Shown here: positions 42,848 through 53,805 of the stretch, piece after piece | Layout: each line of letters opens with the position of its first letter | How positions within the stretch are numbered: the first letter of the stretch is position 1 | The notes under the pieces: model-generated | The model's input: the letters and a program-made list of their open reading frames with translations, nothing else | Database searches by the model: none | Told to the model about the DNA's origin: nothing | Assembly: GCA_963822255.1 (NCBI GenBank) | Contig: CAWGGV010000008.1 | Span: 434,001-498,000 of the forward strand | Reading direction: 5' to 3' | DNA length: 64,000 nt | From: UBA7803 sp963822255 | GTDB lineage: Bacteria; Pseudomonadota; Gammaproteobacteria; Pseudomonadales; Azotimanducaceae | Position numbers and translations under genes: made by a program

Positions 42848-43571
42848 ATGAACAGCACGACACTCACTACGGTCGCCGCGACATTGGCCGCGTCGTTGAC
42901 GGTGATCGCTCTCACGGCGAGGGCCGAGGAGGTCACCGGAACGCCCGGCCAGCCAGGAGCCACCACCACCATCACCGGAACCCAGCTCCCGCCGCCCGCC
43001 CCGAAATTCGGCGGGGTGATCAAGGAGAAAGCCTCGGACTCGACGCCGTGGTGGGCGCCGCGGGCGGTACCGCCGAAGGGCGCGCCGAACGTCCTGCTCA
43101 TCATGACGGATGACCAGGGGTTCGGCGCGCCCGGTACCTTCGGCGGCATCATTCCCACTCCCGCCATGGATCGCATCGCGAACAGCGGACTGCGCTACAC
43201 GAATTTCCACTCGACATCGCTCTGCTCGCCGACGCGGGCGGCGTTGATCACGGGCCGGAACCATCACTCGGTGGGCTTCGGGGTGGTGGGCTAGATTGCC
43301 ACCGGGTTTCCGGGTTATGACTCGATCATTCCGGTCGATAAAGGAACCATCGGTATGATCCTGAAGGAGAACGGCTACGCCACGTCGTGGTTCGGCAAGG
43401 ACCACAACACGCCCTCCTACCAGTCGAGCTGATCGGGGTGCCGACCAGCGCCGCACCAAGCATCCCGATCAGGTGACCTTCAAACTCGAACCAGAGTCTC
43501 AGGCGACGCCGAAGTCCAGGGCCGAAATGGGCCCAATGATGGAAGCGCCGGAGCCGGATCCGATCGAATGA
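42848..43571 (+). pseudogene. Arylsulfatase remnant: internal stop and large internal deletion
   Basis: The ATG at 42848 starts a signal peptide (LAASLTVIALTARA) and the N-terminal part of a type I sulfatase: PNVLLIMTDDQGFGAPGTFG, RYTNFHSTSLCSPTRAALIT (the formylglycine motif CSPTR is intact) and NHHSVGFGV. A TAG follows at about 43292. The same frame continues with family sequence (ATGFPGYDSI; NGYATSWFGKDHNTPSY) and stops at about 43432. From about 43443 a short frame ending DQVTFKLEPESQATPKSR... to 43571 looks like a sulfatase C-terminal tail. About 550 residues of the usual enzyme are missing between. It cannot be active. The assignment of the tail is inference. Confidence 0.75.
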
Positions 43572-43725
43572 CCGGCGGATCGTTCGTGTGGCCCATACAC
43601 GACCGGAGGCATGAAATGGCAAGCGCGGCGTCAACAGACCGCCTATTGTTGTGTCGGAGTTCGGGACACTCGAGGAATCGAATCGTGGCCGCCTGACCAG
43701 CGCATTGAGTGAGAGGAACATTGAG

Positions 43726-44451
43726 ATGCTACGGAAAATGATCGGATTGCTGCCCGTATCACTGCTCGTGGCCTTGGGTACCGCGCCCGCTCAGGCGGAA
43801 TATGGAGAGTGGCACGGCGAGATCACGCCGTACGCGTGGGCTATCGGCCTGGACGGCGATGTGACCATCGATGGCGACAAGACCAGCATGAGTCGAAGCT
43901 TCAGCGATCTGCTGGACGCAACTGACTTTGCCGGCTCAGTGCTCACGGTGCTGAACTACGGTCACGTCGTTCTCTGGGGCCAGTACGACTATACGCATTT
44001 GAATTCCGACAATCTGGACAACGCGCCTCCCAGAGCGGAACTGGATGTTCAGACGACCATCGGGACTCTGGCCGTGGGTTATCGGTTCGACGGCAGGAAG
44101 GGCAGGACCTACGACCTGCTGATCGGTGCCCGCATGACCTCGATCGAGAACAAGCTGAAGGTGTCCGGAGTCGGCTCCGCCAAGGCGGAACACGACGTGA
44201 CTGACGCGGTGGTCGTGTTTCGCCCGAGCATGCCGCTGTCGAAGCGCTGGCGCTTCAATCCGACCATCTCCGTCGGCACTGGCGACTCCGATCTGACCTA
44301 CGAGATCTGGCCGCAGCTCCAGTATCACTTCAGTGACAACTGGGCGCTCCGCGTCGGCTATCGGCAGCTCCACTATAAATTCGAGAACGGCAACGACGAG
44401 CTCAATCTCGCCTTCACGGGCCCCGTCGTCGGCTTCGGCGGCACCTGGTAA
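43726..44451 (+). CDS. Outer-membrane beta-barrel protein
   Basis: The 241-residue protein has a signal peptide (MLRKMIGLLPVSLLVALGTA, cut near AQA-EYG). Alternating aromatic/hydrophobic strands typical of an 8- to 10-strand barrel follow (GEITPYAWAIGLDGDVTIDG, VVLWGQYDYTHLNSDNL, LQYHFSDNWALRVGYRQLHY). The end, VVGFGGTW, has a final aromatic. No enzyme motif was seen. GAGAGGAA precedes the ATG at 43726. It lies between the sulfatase remnant and the multiheme cytochrome on the same strand. Substrate and role are unknown. Confidence 0.75.
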   Translation: MLRKMIGLLPVSLLVALGTAPAQAEYGEWHGEITPYAWAIGLDGDVTIDGDKTSMSRSFSDLLDATDFAGSVLTVLNYGHVVLWGQYDYTHLNSDNLDNAPPRAELDVQTTIGTLAVGYRFDGRKGRTYDLLIGARMTSIENKLKVSGVGSAKAEHDVTDAVVVFRPSMPLSKRWRFNPTISVGTGDSDLTYEIWPQLQYHFSDNWALRVGYRQLHYKFENGNDELNLAFTGPVVGFGGTW

Positions 44452-44546
44452 CGGAACGAGTCTGGGCTTCGGCTGGCCGGTGCATCGTGCGCGTAGTCGA
44501 TGATGCGCCGGCTTTGGTCTGATAGTGCCCACGATTGGTGCCCACG

Positions 44547-46937
44547 ATGCCCGAGCCCGAAAGCGCGGTACGGTGGCCGTCGAGAACACGCACCGTTGCT
44601 GCGATCGTCGCTATTGCCGCTGCTACCATTTTCGGCGGCATCGTCTTTGAGCTGCACGCAGGGGCAGACCCAGCGTCTGCAGACAACGCCGCGTCACGCG
44701 TTTCAACGGCAACCTACGTTGGCAGCCTGAACTGTGCCGGCTGCCACCCGCGAGAGGGGCAGCTGTGGCGTGCTTCGCAACATGAGCAGGCGATGGCACA
44801 CGCGACGGACCAGTCCGTGCTGGGCGATTTCAGCAACGCGAGCTTCGACCACTACGGTACCCGCTCGCGTTTCTTTCGACAGGACGGAAAGTTCTTCGTC
44901 ACGACGGACGGCAAGGACGGCAAGCCTGCCACGTTCCAAGTCCGGTATACGTTTGGCATCTACCCACTGCAACAGTATCTGGTCGAGTTTGCTGACGGAC
45001 GTATTCAGGCGCTATCCATCGCCTGGGACAGCCGCCCGGCAGATCAAGGCGGCCAGCGCTGGTTTCATCTGTATCCGGGCGAGCCAGTGGGCCACGATGA
45101 CGTGCTGCATTGGACCAAGCTCAATCAGAACTGGAACCACATGTGCGCCGAGTGCCACTCGACGGACGTGCACAAGAACTATGATGTGGCGCATGACCGG
45201 TTCGACACGACCTGGACGGAGATAAACGTCGGCTGCGAGGCGTGCCACGGCCCGGGTTCGGATCACCTTGCCTGGGCAAAGCAGCAGCAAAGCTGGTGGC
45301 CCTTCGGGCAAAGACAGTATCGCGCCAAAGGACTGCTGGTGCGATTCGACGAACGGTCCGGCGTGTCGTGGTCGCAGAACCTCCGCACAGGCATGCCACA
45401 GCGCAGCACACCGCCGGCCCTTCTGCGCAAGGAAGTGGAGACCTGCGGTCGCTGTCACTCGAGACGTGGTGAGTTCTCCGAAGATCGCGCACAGGGCCGC
45501 TGGCTGTCTGATACACATCAGGTTGAAACCCTTGGCCGCACCACTTTCCATGCTGACGGGCAAATGCGTGACGGTGAAGAAACTTATAACTACGCCCCGT
45601 TCAAGCAGAGCAGAATGTTCGCCGAAGGGGTGACCTGCAGCGACTGCCACGACCCCCACAGCGCGACCCTGAAGATGCCCGGCAACGGCGTTTGCCTGCA
45701 GTGCCATGCTGACGAAAAGTACCAAACCGCAGCCCATAGCCATCATGCCGACGCGAAGCCTGCGCTCGCCTGCAGCTCCTGCCACATGCCGGCGCGTACC
45801 TACATGGTGGTCGATCGGAGACATGACCATAGCTTCCGAATTCCACGACCGGATTTGTCGGTCGAACTCGGCACAGCGAACGCCTGCAACGATTGCCACG
45901 ATGACGAATCGGCCCGCTGGGCGGCTGCAGCGGTCGAGAAATGGTTCGGGCAGCGCCGTGAAGGTTTCCAGAGCTATGGCGAGGCGTTCCACGCGGCGTG
46001 GACGGGCCAACCCTTGGCTGAAAAGCTGCTTGCTGCGGTTGCGTCGGACGACAAAACGCCCGCCTACGTGCGTGCGAGCGCATTGTCTGAATTGAGTGCC
46101 TACGTGTCGCGCATCGACATCGGTCTGGTACGCAAAGGCCTATCGGATCCCGATCCCATAGTGCGTATCGGTACCCTGGATATGCTCGAACCCGTGCCCG
46201 CCGATCGGCTCTGGCCATTGCTGTCTCCCCTGCTGTCCGACCCGATCCGCGGCGTCCGAATCAAGGCTGTATCGGCGCTCGCGGCCGTACCAGCCGCTAG
46301 CCAGCCACCCGCTGATCGTCACCGCTTCGAACAGGCGGCGGCCGAATTCATCGCTGCGCAGCAGCTCAATGCGGACCGTCCGGAAGCGCGCACCTCGCTC
46401 GGAACGTTCTACGCGCAACAGGGCCAGTTCGGCGACGCAGTCACCGAGTTCACCGCGGCGCTGCATCTCACCCCGCAGTTCGCCCCTGCTGCAATCAATC
46501 TTGCAGATCTGTATCGAGAACTCGGAAACGACAGCGCAGCCACCGACGTATTGCGCCGCGCGTTGGTTGCTTCGCCGCAGGATGCGGGGCTTCATCACGC
46601 GCTTGGGCTGGCGCTGGTCCGGCTGAAACAGAATGACGCTGCCCTGGTGGAATTGGCTCGCGCCGCAACGCTCGCACCGGATCAAGCTCGCTACGTCTAT
46701 GTGTATGCGGTAGCCCTGCATTCCGCTGGAAGGACCAATGAAGCCATATCGATTCTCGAGCACAGCTTGGCAGAGCACGCTTCCGATCGCGATACGTTGC
46801 TCGCGTTGGTGGTGTTCAATCGCGACGAAGGACGTTTTGCGTCAGCTATGGACTATGCCGAGCGTCTTGCCAAGATCGTCCCAGCGGACACGGAAGTCGC
46901 TCAAGTCGTTCAGGAGCTGAAAGCGCGGATGCCGTAA
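44547..46937 (+). CDS. Octaheme cytochrome c with HEAT/TPR C-terminal domain
   Basis: The 796-residue exported protein has an N-terminal signal or anchor (TVAAIVAIAAATIFGGIVFE). Eight CxxCH sites follow, in order CAGCH, CAECH, CEACH, CGRCH, CSDCH, CLQCH, CSSCH and CNDCH, within about residues 55-455. Paired sites such as EGVTCSDCHDPHSATLKMPG resemble NrfA/octaheme reductase families. The rest is a HEAT-like part (LVRKGLSDPDPIVRIGTLDM) and several TPR units (YAQQGQFGDAVTEFTAALHL; DAGLHHALGLALVRLKQND). It is periplasmic electron transfer or reductase coupled to a protein-binding tail. The substrate is unknown. A TTG at 44535 is an alternative start. Confidence 0.88.
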   Translation: MPEPESAVRWPSRTRTVAAIVAIAAATIFGGIVFELHAGADPASADNAASRVSTATYVGSLNCAGCHPREGQLWRASQHEQAMAHATDQSVLGDFSNASFDHYGTRSRFFRQDGKFFVTTDGKDGKPATFQVRYTFGIYPLQQYLVEFADGRIQALSIAWDSRPADQGGQRWFHLYPGEPVGHDDVLHWTKLNQNWNHMCAECHSTDVHKNYDVAHDRFDTTWTEINVGCEACHGPGSDHLAWAKQQQSWWPFGQRQYRAKGLLVRFDERSGVSWSQNLRTGMPQRSTPPALLRKEVETCGRCHSRRGEFSEDRAQGRWLSDTHQVETLGRTTFHADGQMRDGEETYNYAPFKQSRMFAEGVTCSDCHDPHSATLKMPGNGVCLQCHADEKYQTAAHSHHADAKPALACSSCHMPARTYMVVDRRHDHSFRIPRPDLSVELGTANACNDCHDDESARWAAAAVEKWFGQRREGFQSYGEAFHAAWTGQPLAEKLLAAVASDDKTPAYVRASALSELSAYVSRIDIGLVRKGLSDPDPIVRIGTLDMLEPVPADRLWPLLSPLLSDPIRGVRIKAVSALAAVPAASQPPADRHRFEQAAAEFIAAQQLNADRPEARTSLGTFYAQQGQFGDAVTEFTAALHLTPQFAPAAINLADLYRELGNDSAATDVLRRALVASPQDAGLHHALGLALVRLKQNDAALVELARAATLAPDQARYVYVYAVALHSAGRTNEAISILEHSLAEHASDRDTLLALVVFNRDEGRFASAMDYAERLAKIVPADTEVAQVVQELKARMP

Positions 46938-46950
46938 AGGAAGCGGCCGA

Positions 46951-47631
46951 TCAGTGGATGACGCCGTCGCTTCGCAGGCGCTTGGCAATGGCTTGTGCGA
47001 ATCCTGCAGCCGCCATCTCAATGGGCGCTTCCGGGCCCAGGTCGAAGCGAGCGTTGGTTCTCGCTCTATAGACGAGTTGATCTCCCGTCTTCGGTTCGTA
47101 GACGGACGATTCCAGCACGGTGTCCGTCTTCAGGATCAGGTTTCCCGGCACGATCTCCACCGAGTAGTTCGACACCATCACCGCGGTCATGCTGGCATCC
47201 TCGTTCTGGCTTACCTGGACGGTGGGGCCGACGTGGACGACGGCCTGTTCGGGGCTGGTATCCGCGTCCGCCGCCTGCTCCAGGATCCGGGTAACGAGAA
47301 CAGCATCGCAGTTGAACTTGTCGGCCATTGCGACAACCATGTCCCGCGACAGCTCGCTACTGCCCATTTGCGCGGCCAAGGCATACGAGGGCAAGCCCCT
47401 GGCGTCGCCCGAAGCTGCAATTGCATCGGCGAGCGTCTGTTCGAACGCTCGGCGCGCTTGATCGTTGGGCGCAATTGCCACCACCAGGACGGCATCGAAC
47501 GGCTGCAGCCGCGCCCTCGGCGCCTGCCATTCGCCGCTGACGCTGTTGGACGTCGTGGCGCAGCCTCCGGCGAAAATCCACACCAACGCGAGCGCCGCAA
47601 TGACTGTCCAGCGGCTAAGCTCAAGAACCAT
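46951..47631 (-). CDS. Exported lipoprotein of unknown function
   Basis: The 226-residue protein has the lipobox WIFAGGC. The mature part has a Rossmann-like start (LQPFDAVLVVAIAPNDQARR) and SYALAAQMGSSELSRDMVVA, then strands and the end GFAQAIAKRLRSDGVIH. It resembles DUF4136-like outer-membrane lipoproteins in layout, but I cannot name the family firmly. It lies 19 bp after the next small exported protein on the same strand and converges with the octaheme gene. Confidence 0.75.
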   Translation of the reverse strand: MVLELSRWTVIAALALVWIFAGGCATTSNSVSGEWQAPRARLQPFDAVLVVAIAPNDQARRAFEQTLADAIAASGDARGLPSYALAAQMGSSELSRDMVVAMADKFNCDAVLVTRILEQAADADTSPEQAVVHVGPTVQVSQNEDASMTAVMVSNYSVEIVPGNLILKTDTVLESSVYEPKTGDQLVYRARTNARFDLGPEAPIEMAAAGFAQAIAKRLRSDGVIH

Positions 47632-47650
47632 ACGTCAACTCCTCTACAAC

Positions 47651-47890
47651 CTACGCCGAGGATTTGCTCACGGCGGCGGCACCCCACTCGTAGTCGTGCA
47701 GCTGCGCCTGGCTTGCCTGCAGCCATTGCTTCTGCATCGCCACTCTCTGCTGTGGGCTGGGCGGCTGCTGCGGGGCCGGGGCGGTCCCCTGAACGGCGGG
47801 CGCCTGTGCACCTGCCTCGTCGACCGCTCGAGTCGCACCGCAGAGACACGTCAGCACGCAACCGAGCACAGCGGTTGATCTGCGGTACAT
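47651..47890 (-). CDS. Small exported Gln/Pro-rich protein
   Basis: The 79-residue protein starts at 47890 (MYRRSTAVLGCVLTCLCGAT). It has a signal-like N terminus, then a Pro/Gln/Ala-rich segment (QAPAVQGTAPAPQQPPSPQQ) and a helix (VAMQKQWLQASQAQLHDYEW). No motif was identified. It lies just upstream of the lipoprotein gene and is probably cotranscribed. Confidence 0.5.
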   Translation of the reverse strand: MYRRSTAVLGCVLTCLCGATRAVDEAGAQAPAVQGTAPAPQQPPSPQQRVAMQKQWLQASQAQLHDYEWGAAAVSKSSA

Positions 47891-48278
47891 GACGTCAATG
47901 ACCCCTTGCCGGTTTCCGATCTTCGACCGAGCGCACCAGACCAACCGGGGAGCGCAGCTGGCACCTTCGGTCGCTACGTTTCCACGATTAGACCGCCGTC
48001 CGACGCGGCAAGCTTGCCATTTGGTGACGTCCCGGCGAGCCGCTTCTCCGTAAGTGCAGCAGCTCCCACGTGAATGCTACGTCGACCTGAGACTGCCGCC
48101 GCGGGAAGGTCGTGCTGGCGACCAGGGATCAATGCGCCCAGGGGCTGAGCGACCGCGGGAGTCGGGTACCAGCCGGGGGCGCAGTCGTTTGTTCAGCTAT
48201 CCTCCGCCAACCGCCCCGCCGAGCATGCGGCTGCCGTCCAGAGCGACAGCGCCAGCACCAGTGCGCCATGCGGGGCGG
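47891..48278. other. Intergenic stretch, nothing recognised
   Basis: About 390 bp between the small exported protein and the DUF4242 gene. No conserved ORF was found. On the minus strand 48193-48260 a short signal-like frame (LVLALSLWTAAACSAG) lies after the DUF4242 stop and may be a remnant of an exported protein. Confidence 0.3.
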
Positions 48279-48554
48279 TCAGGATGGCGCGCCGCTGAGG
48301 ATCAGCTCCGGTTTGAGGTTGTCGCCGATCTCGACGATGCAGTCGGCCGGAATGTTGGCACGACGCGCCGCCTCGCGGATGTCGGCGGCGTTCTCGGCCT
48401 CGTAGAGGCAGTAGGTCTTGCGCTTGTCCGCAGACAGAAACGAAGACAGCCAGCGGACGTTGCAGGAGTCGTTGATCTCCTGCAGCGCCCTGACCGTATC
48501 CGGCTCCACTTCCAGTTCCTGTGCCCAGTTCCGTTCGATGATGAAGAGCGCCAT
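48279..48554 (-). CDS. DUF4242-family protein
   Basis: The 91-residue soluble protein begins MALFIIERNWAQELEVEPDT and has the conserved SCNVRWLSSFLSADKRKTYC, LYEA and ANIPADCIVEI. DUF4242 proteins are small ferredoxin-like domains of unknown role, sometimes annotated as nickel-binding. GGAAGGGGG precedes the ATG at 48554. It starts 24 bp after the stop of the TIR-LuxR regulator and is most likely in its operon. Confidence 0.85.
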   Translation of the reverse strand: MALFIIERNWAQELEVEPDTVRALQEINDSCNVRWLSSFLSADKRKTYCLYEAENAADIREAARRANIPADCIVEIGDNLKPELILSGAPS

Positions 48555-48578
48555 GGTTCCCCCTTCCGAGGTTTCGGT

Positions 48579-51500
48579 TCAGTTCAGACCATTTCGGATT
48601 GCATATGCGGCAGCTTCCGTCCGATTCGCACAGCCGGTCTTGGTCAGGATGCTGCGCACGTGGGTCGCCACGGTGCTGAGGCTGATGCCGAGCACCGTGG
48701 AGATATCCTTGTTGCTGCGCCCGATGGCCAGCAGGCGGATCACGTCCACCTCCCGGGCGGTGAGATCGTCCGGCCATGACGGCTCACCGGCGTGCTCGAA
48801 CGAACCGATTTCACGCTGCAGCGCCGCCATACGGAACCGCGTCGCAAGTTGCTCCGCCTCTGCGAGCAATCGCCGGCCGGGCGCCTGATCCTCCGCACGC
48901 TGGCTGGTGATCAGCAGACGGGCGAGATCGAGCTGAGTCCGGGCGAGCATGGGCCAGGCGCCCATGGCACGATTGCGATCGACGGCACGCTCGAGGTGGC
49001 CGCGCGCCGCGTCGTCACGGCCCAGCACGCCGGCCAGCAGGCCCAGGTAGCGCTCCACGGCACCGAAACACGCGGCCGTTGGTTGCACGGCAGTCTGCTC
49101 TGCATACGGCAACAGCAGATCGTAGAGCGTTGCCGCGCACTCCGCTTCGCCGAGCCGCGCGCTCGTTTCCGCGCAGAACACCATGCATGTCAGCCACATG
49201 TCGTCGTGCACAATCCGCGCGAAGCCGTCCCTGGAGAGCTCGCCGAGCTTCCGGCGGGCCTCGTCGAGCAACCCTACCTCGCAACAGATCAGCATCAGAC
49301 CGGGCGCCCACAATTTCGGCCCGGACTCCTCGATCATGCGTCGGATCAGCGGTGCCATGGCCTGCAATCGGCCCAGATCGCGGTTGAGCACGAACATCTG
49401 CGTGCCGTAAACGCCCTCCGCGTCTACGCCCTCCGCGTCCTGGGTGCCATCAGCCAGACGCCGGCCGAGATCCAGCGCCTGCACGGCGCAGCGCTCCGCC
49501 TCCTCCCAGCTGCCGCGCAGCAAGTGAAGCGTGCCGTGCAACAGCTGCCCCTGGAGCTGCTGTCGGGCCAGAGAGAACTCTTCGGAGGTGCGGGTGTGTC
49601 GATCAAGCATGTACTCGAACCGGTCGATGTCTCCCGCCTCGAGCATGTTGAGTGCCTGCCAGTAGTAGTTCTCGACGAACTCGTGACGATCTTCCGAGCC
49701 ATCGCTCAGCTCGATCGCCTGGTCGCAGTACTCGATGCGCTGGCGCAACGTGTCATGGAAACCGCGTAGCCCCATCACCGACAGCCGGAGCGCCTTCACC
49801 AGCGCGGACCTGTCGCCGATCTCGCGGGCGAACGCGATCGCCTGGACCGCTGCCTGGGTGACCAGGCTCGCTTCTCCACTGCGGCGCAGGGCGAGGACCC
49901 GATGACCCAGAATCAACGCCCGGTCCCGCAGGTTCTCCGCGGGCACGCGCTCCAGGGCTTCGTCCATCAGCGCGACGGCGTCGAACGATGTCAGGTAGGA
50001 CGTCATCCGAACCAGCTCGATGGCGGCCTGGACGAACAGCCTGCCGTCACCGATCCGGCGCGAGAGGTCCACCCCCTGACGCAGGTGTTCCACCGACTGG
50101 TCAACGCGGCCGAGCATGTCCGATAGCCTGCCGATGGCGAAGGACGCTTTCGCCCCTTTGACGCTCTGGCCCTCGCCATTGGCCCGCAGAATACCGAGCG
50201 CCACTTCGTAGTGACGACAGGCCTCTTCCAACGCGTGTACCCGCTCGTCTCGGGCGGCGGCCATGAGTGCGAGATCGACCGCCTCCTGATGATCGCCCAG
50301 CACGGAGGACTCGCTGGCGTGGTGCACGAGCTCCGAGAGCACCGGATCCAGGTCGTCGGCGTAGACTTCCTGCAACACCCCGGCGATCTGTCGGTGCCGG
50401 CCGAGGCGTTCTCCCGTGGGCAGCTCCTCGTAGACGGTCTCGCGAATGAGCGCGTGAGTGAAGCGATACTCGGCGGCCATGTCTTGCCGACGCTGAAGGA
50501 TTCCGCTGGCGACGGCCGTCTCCAGCTCCGCAACGCACCCATCGAGCGGCATAGCGGCCACGCGGGCGACAAGCGGGAGCCGGAAGTCACGCCCGAACAC
50601 CGAGGCGATGCTGAGGAGCCCGTTGCAGTCGTCCGAGAGCCGGTTGAGGCGCCGGCCGATGGCCTCGCGGACGCCGTCGGGCACGTCGACGGCGATGACG
50701 TCGCCGCTGGACGATGCACGCTCCTCTGCCAGCACCTTGCCCACTTCCCGCACGAACAAGGGATTTCCGTCGGTTTGCTGATAGATCGCCTGCACGATGG
50801 AATCGTTGAGCCGCAGTCCGGTGGTCCGGCGGGTGAGCTCCCCGGTCTCGTCGACCGTGAGCCCGCCGAGCCGGATCCGGCGCACCCGCCCCGAGCGCGA
50901 AAGCTCGCCGAGGGTGCCGAGCAGGGGACTCTTTCTGGTGACCTCCACGTCCCGATAGGCGCAGACCACCAGCAGCCGGTGGCGATGGGCGTCGTGGGCC
51001 AGGAACTCGAGCAGCGAGAGCGACGACTCGTCCGCCCAGTGCAGGTCGTCCAGCATCAGCACCAGCGGCACCATGGCCGCGCCGCGGGTGAAAACCCGGG
51101 TCAGCGCGTCGAACAGGTGAAAGCGCTGATCGACCCGGTCCGTTGCGTTGTCGAGTAGACGAGCATCCATACGCGCGGCGATCTCGGGAACCAGGGTCCC
51201 CACTGCGTCGAGGCTCGCGCCGAACAGCAGGCGCAGCTCGTCCTCAGAATTCGACTCGGCGTACTCCCGCAGGATCTGAACCCACGGCCAGAACGGCGGT
51301 GCACCCGCCTGTTCGAAGCAGCGCCCCCACAGCACCAGCGCGCCCTGGTCCTCCACCAGGCGGGCGAGCTCTTCCAGGCAGCGGGTTTTGCCGATCCCCG
51401 GCTCGCCGGTGACGACCGTCAACCCGCCACTCCCCGCGAGGCTGTTGGCGAAGGCGTCCTGGAGCGCGCGCAGCGCATCGTCGCGGCCGACGAAGTCACT

Positions 51501-51896
51501 GCTCGACATGGCCGTCTGGCCGGAGGTCACCGCCCGCAACAGCGCGTCCATCTCGTCGTGTCCGGCATCCGGCCAGAGCCTGAGGTCGGCTACCTGCAGC
51601 GCGCGCAGCGACAGCGGAATCTGCACGTCGTCCAGCAGCACGGGAATCACCCGGTTATGGTGGTGGGCCGCGGCCGCTTCGGCGCGTACCCAATCCGAGC
51701 GGGCAGCGTGGCGTGTCAGCGCGATCAGCACGCACCCGGCAGATTCCAGAGCCTCCTCGATGGCTTGCTCGAAGTGACTGCCCGGCGTGATCTTGCGATC
51801 CCACCACACCGAGCAGCCGGTGGACTCCAGCCGCTCTACCAGGGCTTGCACCCGCGCGGCGTCCTGGTGAGCGTAACTGACGAATACCTCCGGCAT
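48579..51896 (-). CDS. TIR domain - ATPase - TPR - LuxR HTH regulator
   Basis: The 1105-residue protein has a TIR domain at residues 1-110 (MPEVFVSYAHQDAARVQALV, GCSVWWDRKITPGSHFEQAI, with Glu73 in SDWVRAE at the place of the NADase catalytic Glu). A STAND/AAA-type ATPase follows, with P-loop GEPGIGKT at 164-171 and Walker B PLVLMLDDLHWADESSL. A long TPR-like helical region reaches about residue 1040, and the C terminus is a LuxR HTH (DDLTAREVDVIRLLAIGRSN, GISLSTVATHVRSILTKTG). The start at 51896 is set by the TIR domain. It is a signalling ATPase with a DNA-binding output. It is divergent from the amidohydrolase, a candidate target. Confidence 0.9.
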   Translation of the reverse strand: MPEVFVSYAHQDAARVQALVERLESTGCSVWWDRKITPGSHFEQAIEEALESAGCVLIALTRHAARSDWVRAEAAAAHHHNRVIPVLLDDVQIPLSLRALQVADLRLWPDAGHDEMDALLRAVTSGQTAMSSSDFVGRDDALRALQDAFANSLAGSGGLTVVTGEPGIGKTRCLEELARLVEDQGALVLWGRCFEQAGAPPFWPWVQILREYAESNSEDELRLLFGASLDAVGTLVPEIAARMDARLLDNATDRVDQRFHLFDALTRVFTRGAAMVPLVLMLDDLHWADESSLSLLEFLAHDAHRHRLLVVCAYRDVEVTRKSPLLGTLGELSRSGRVRRIRLGGLTVDETGELTRRTTGLRLNDSIVQAIYQQTDGNPLFVREVGKVLAEERASSSGDVIAVDVPDGVREAIGRRLNRLSDDCNGLLSIASVFGRDFRLPLVARVAAMPLDGCVAELETAVASGILQRRQDMAAEYRFTHALIRETVYEELPTGERLGRHRQIAGVLQEVYADDLDPVLSELVHHASESSVLGDHQEAVDLALMAAARDERVHALEEACRHYEVALGILRANGEGQSVKGAKASFAIGRLSDMLGRVDQSVEHLRQGVDLSRRIGDGRLFVQAAIELVRMTSYLTSFDAVALMDEALERVPAENLRDRALILGHRVLALRRSGEASLVTQAAVQAIAFAREIGDRSALVKALRLSVMGLRGFHDTLRQRIEYCDQAIELSDGSEDRHEFVENYYWQALNMLEAGDIDRFEYMLDRHTRTSEEFSLARQQLQGQLLHGTLHLLRGSWEEAERCAVQALDLGRRLADGTQDAEGVDAEGVYGTQMFVLNRDLGRLQAMAPLIRRMIEESGPKLWAPGLMLICCEVGLLDEARRKLGELSRDGFARIVHDDMWLTCMVFCAETSARLGEAECAATLYDLLLPYAEQTAVQPTAACFGAVERYLGLLAGVLGRDDAARGHLERAVDRNRAMGAWPMLARTQLDLARLLITSQRAEDQAPGRRLLAEAEQLATRFRMAALQREIGSFEHAGEPSWPDDLTAREVDVIRLLAIGRSNKDISTVLGISLSTVATHVRSILTKTGCANRTEAAAYAIRNGLN

Positions 51897-52044
51897 GAGC
51901 GAAAGATATGGCGGCAGGACCCGGCTGTGAATCGTCATTTTGGATGAGACCGGCGATGCATGGCGCCGGCCCCTGCCGGCGAAGCTGGACAGAACCGACG
52001 AACCGCGGTTAGCTTGACCGGTAATTCGGGGAAGGACAACGCTC

Positions 52045-53771
<1,727 letters not shown>

Positions 53772-53777
<6 letters not shown>

Positions 53778-53795
53778 GCGGCGCGCCGCTCAGCC
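53772..53795. terminator. 24-bp perfect palindrome between convergent genes
   Basis: GGCTGAGCGGCGCGCCGCTC plus AGCC is a perfect 24-bp palindrome that includes the amidohydrolase TGA and lies 11 bp from the stop of the convergent gene. It probably acts as a two-way transcription barrier, though no T tract follows on either strand. Confidence 0.5.
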
Positions 53796-53805
53796 GGCTG
53801 CGCCA

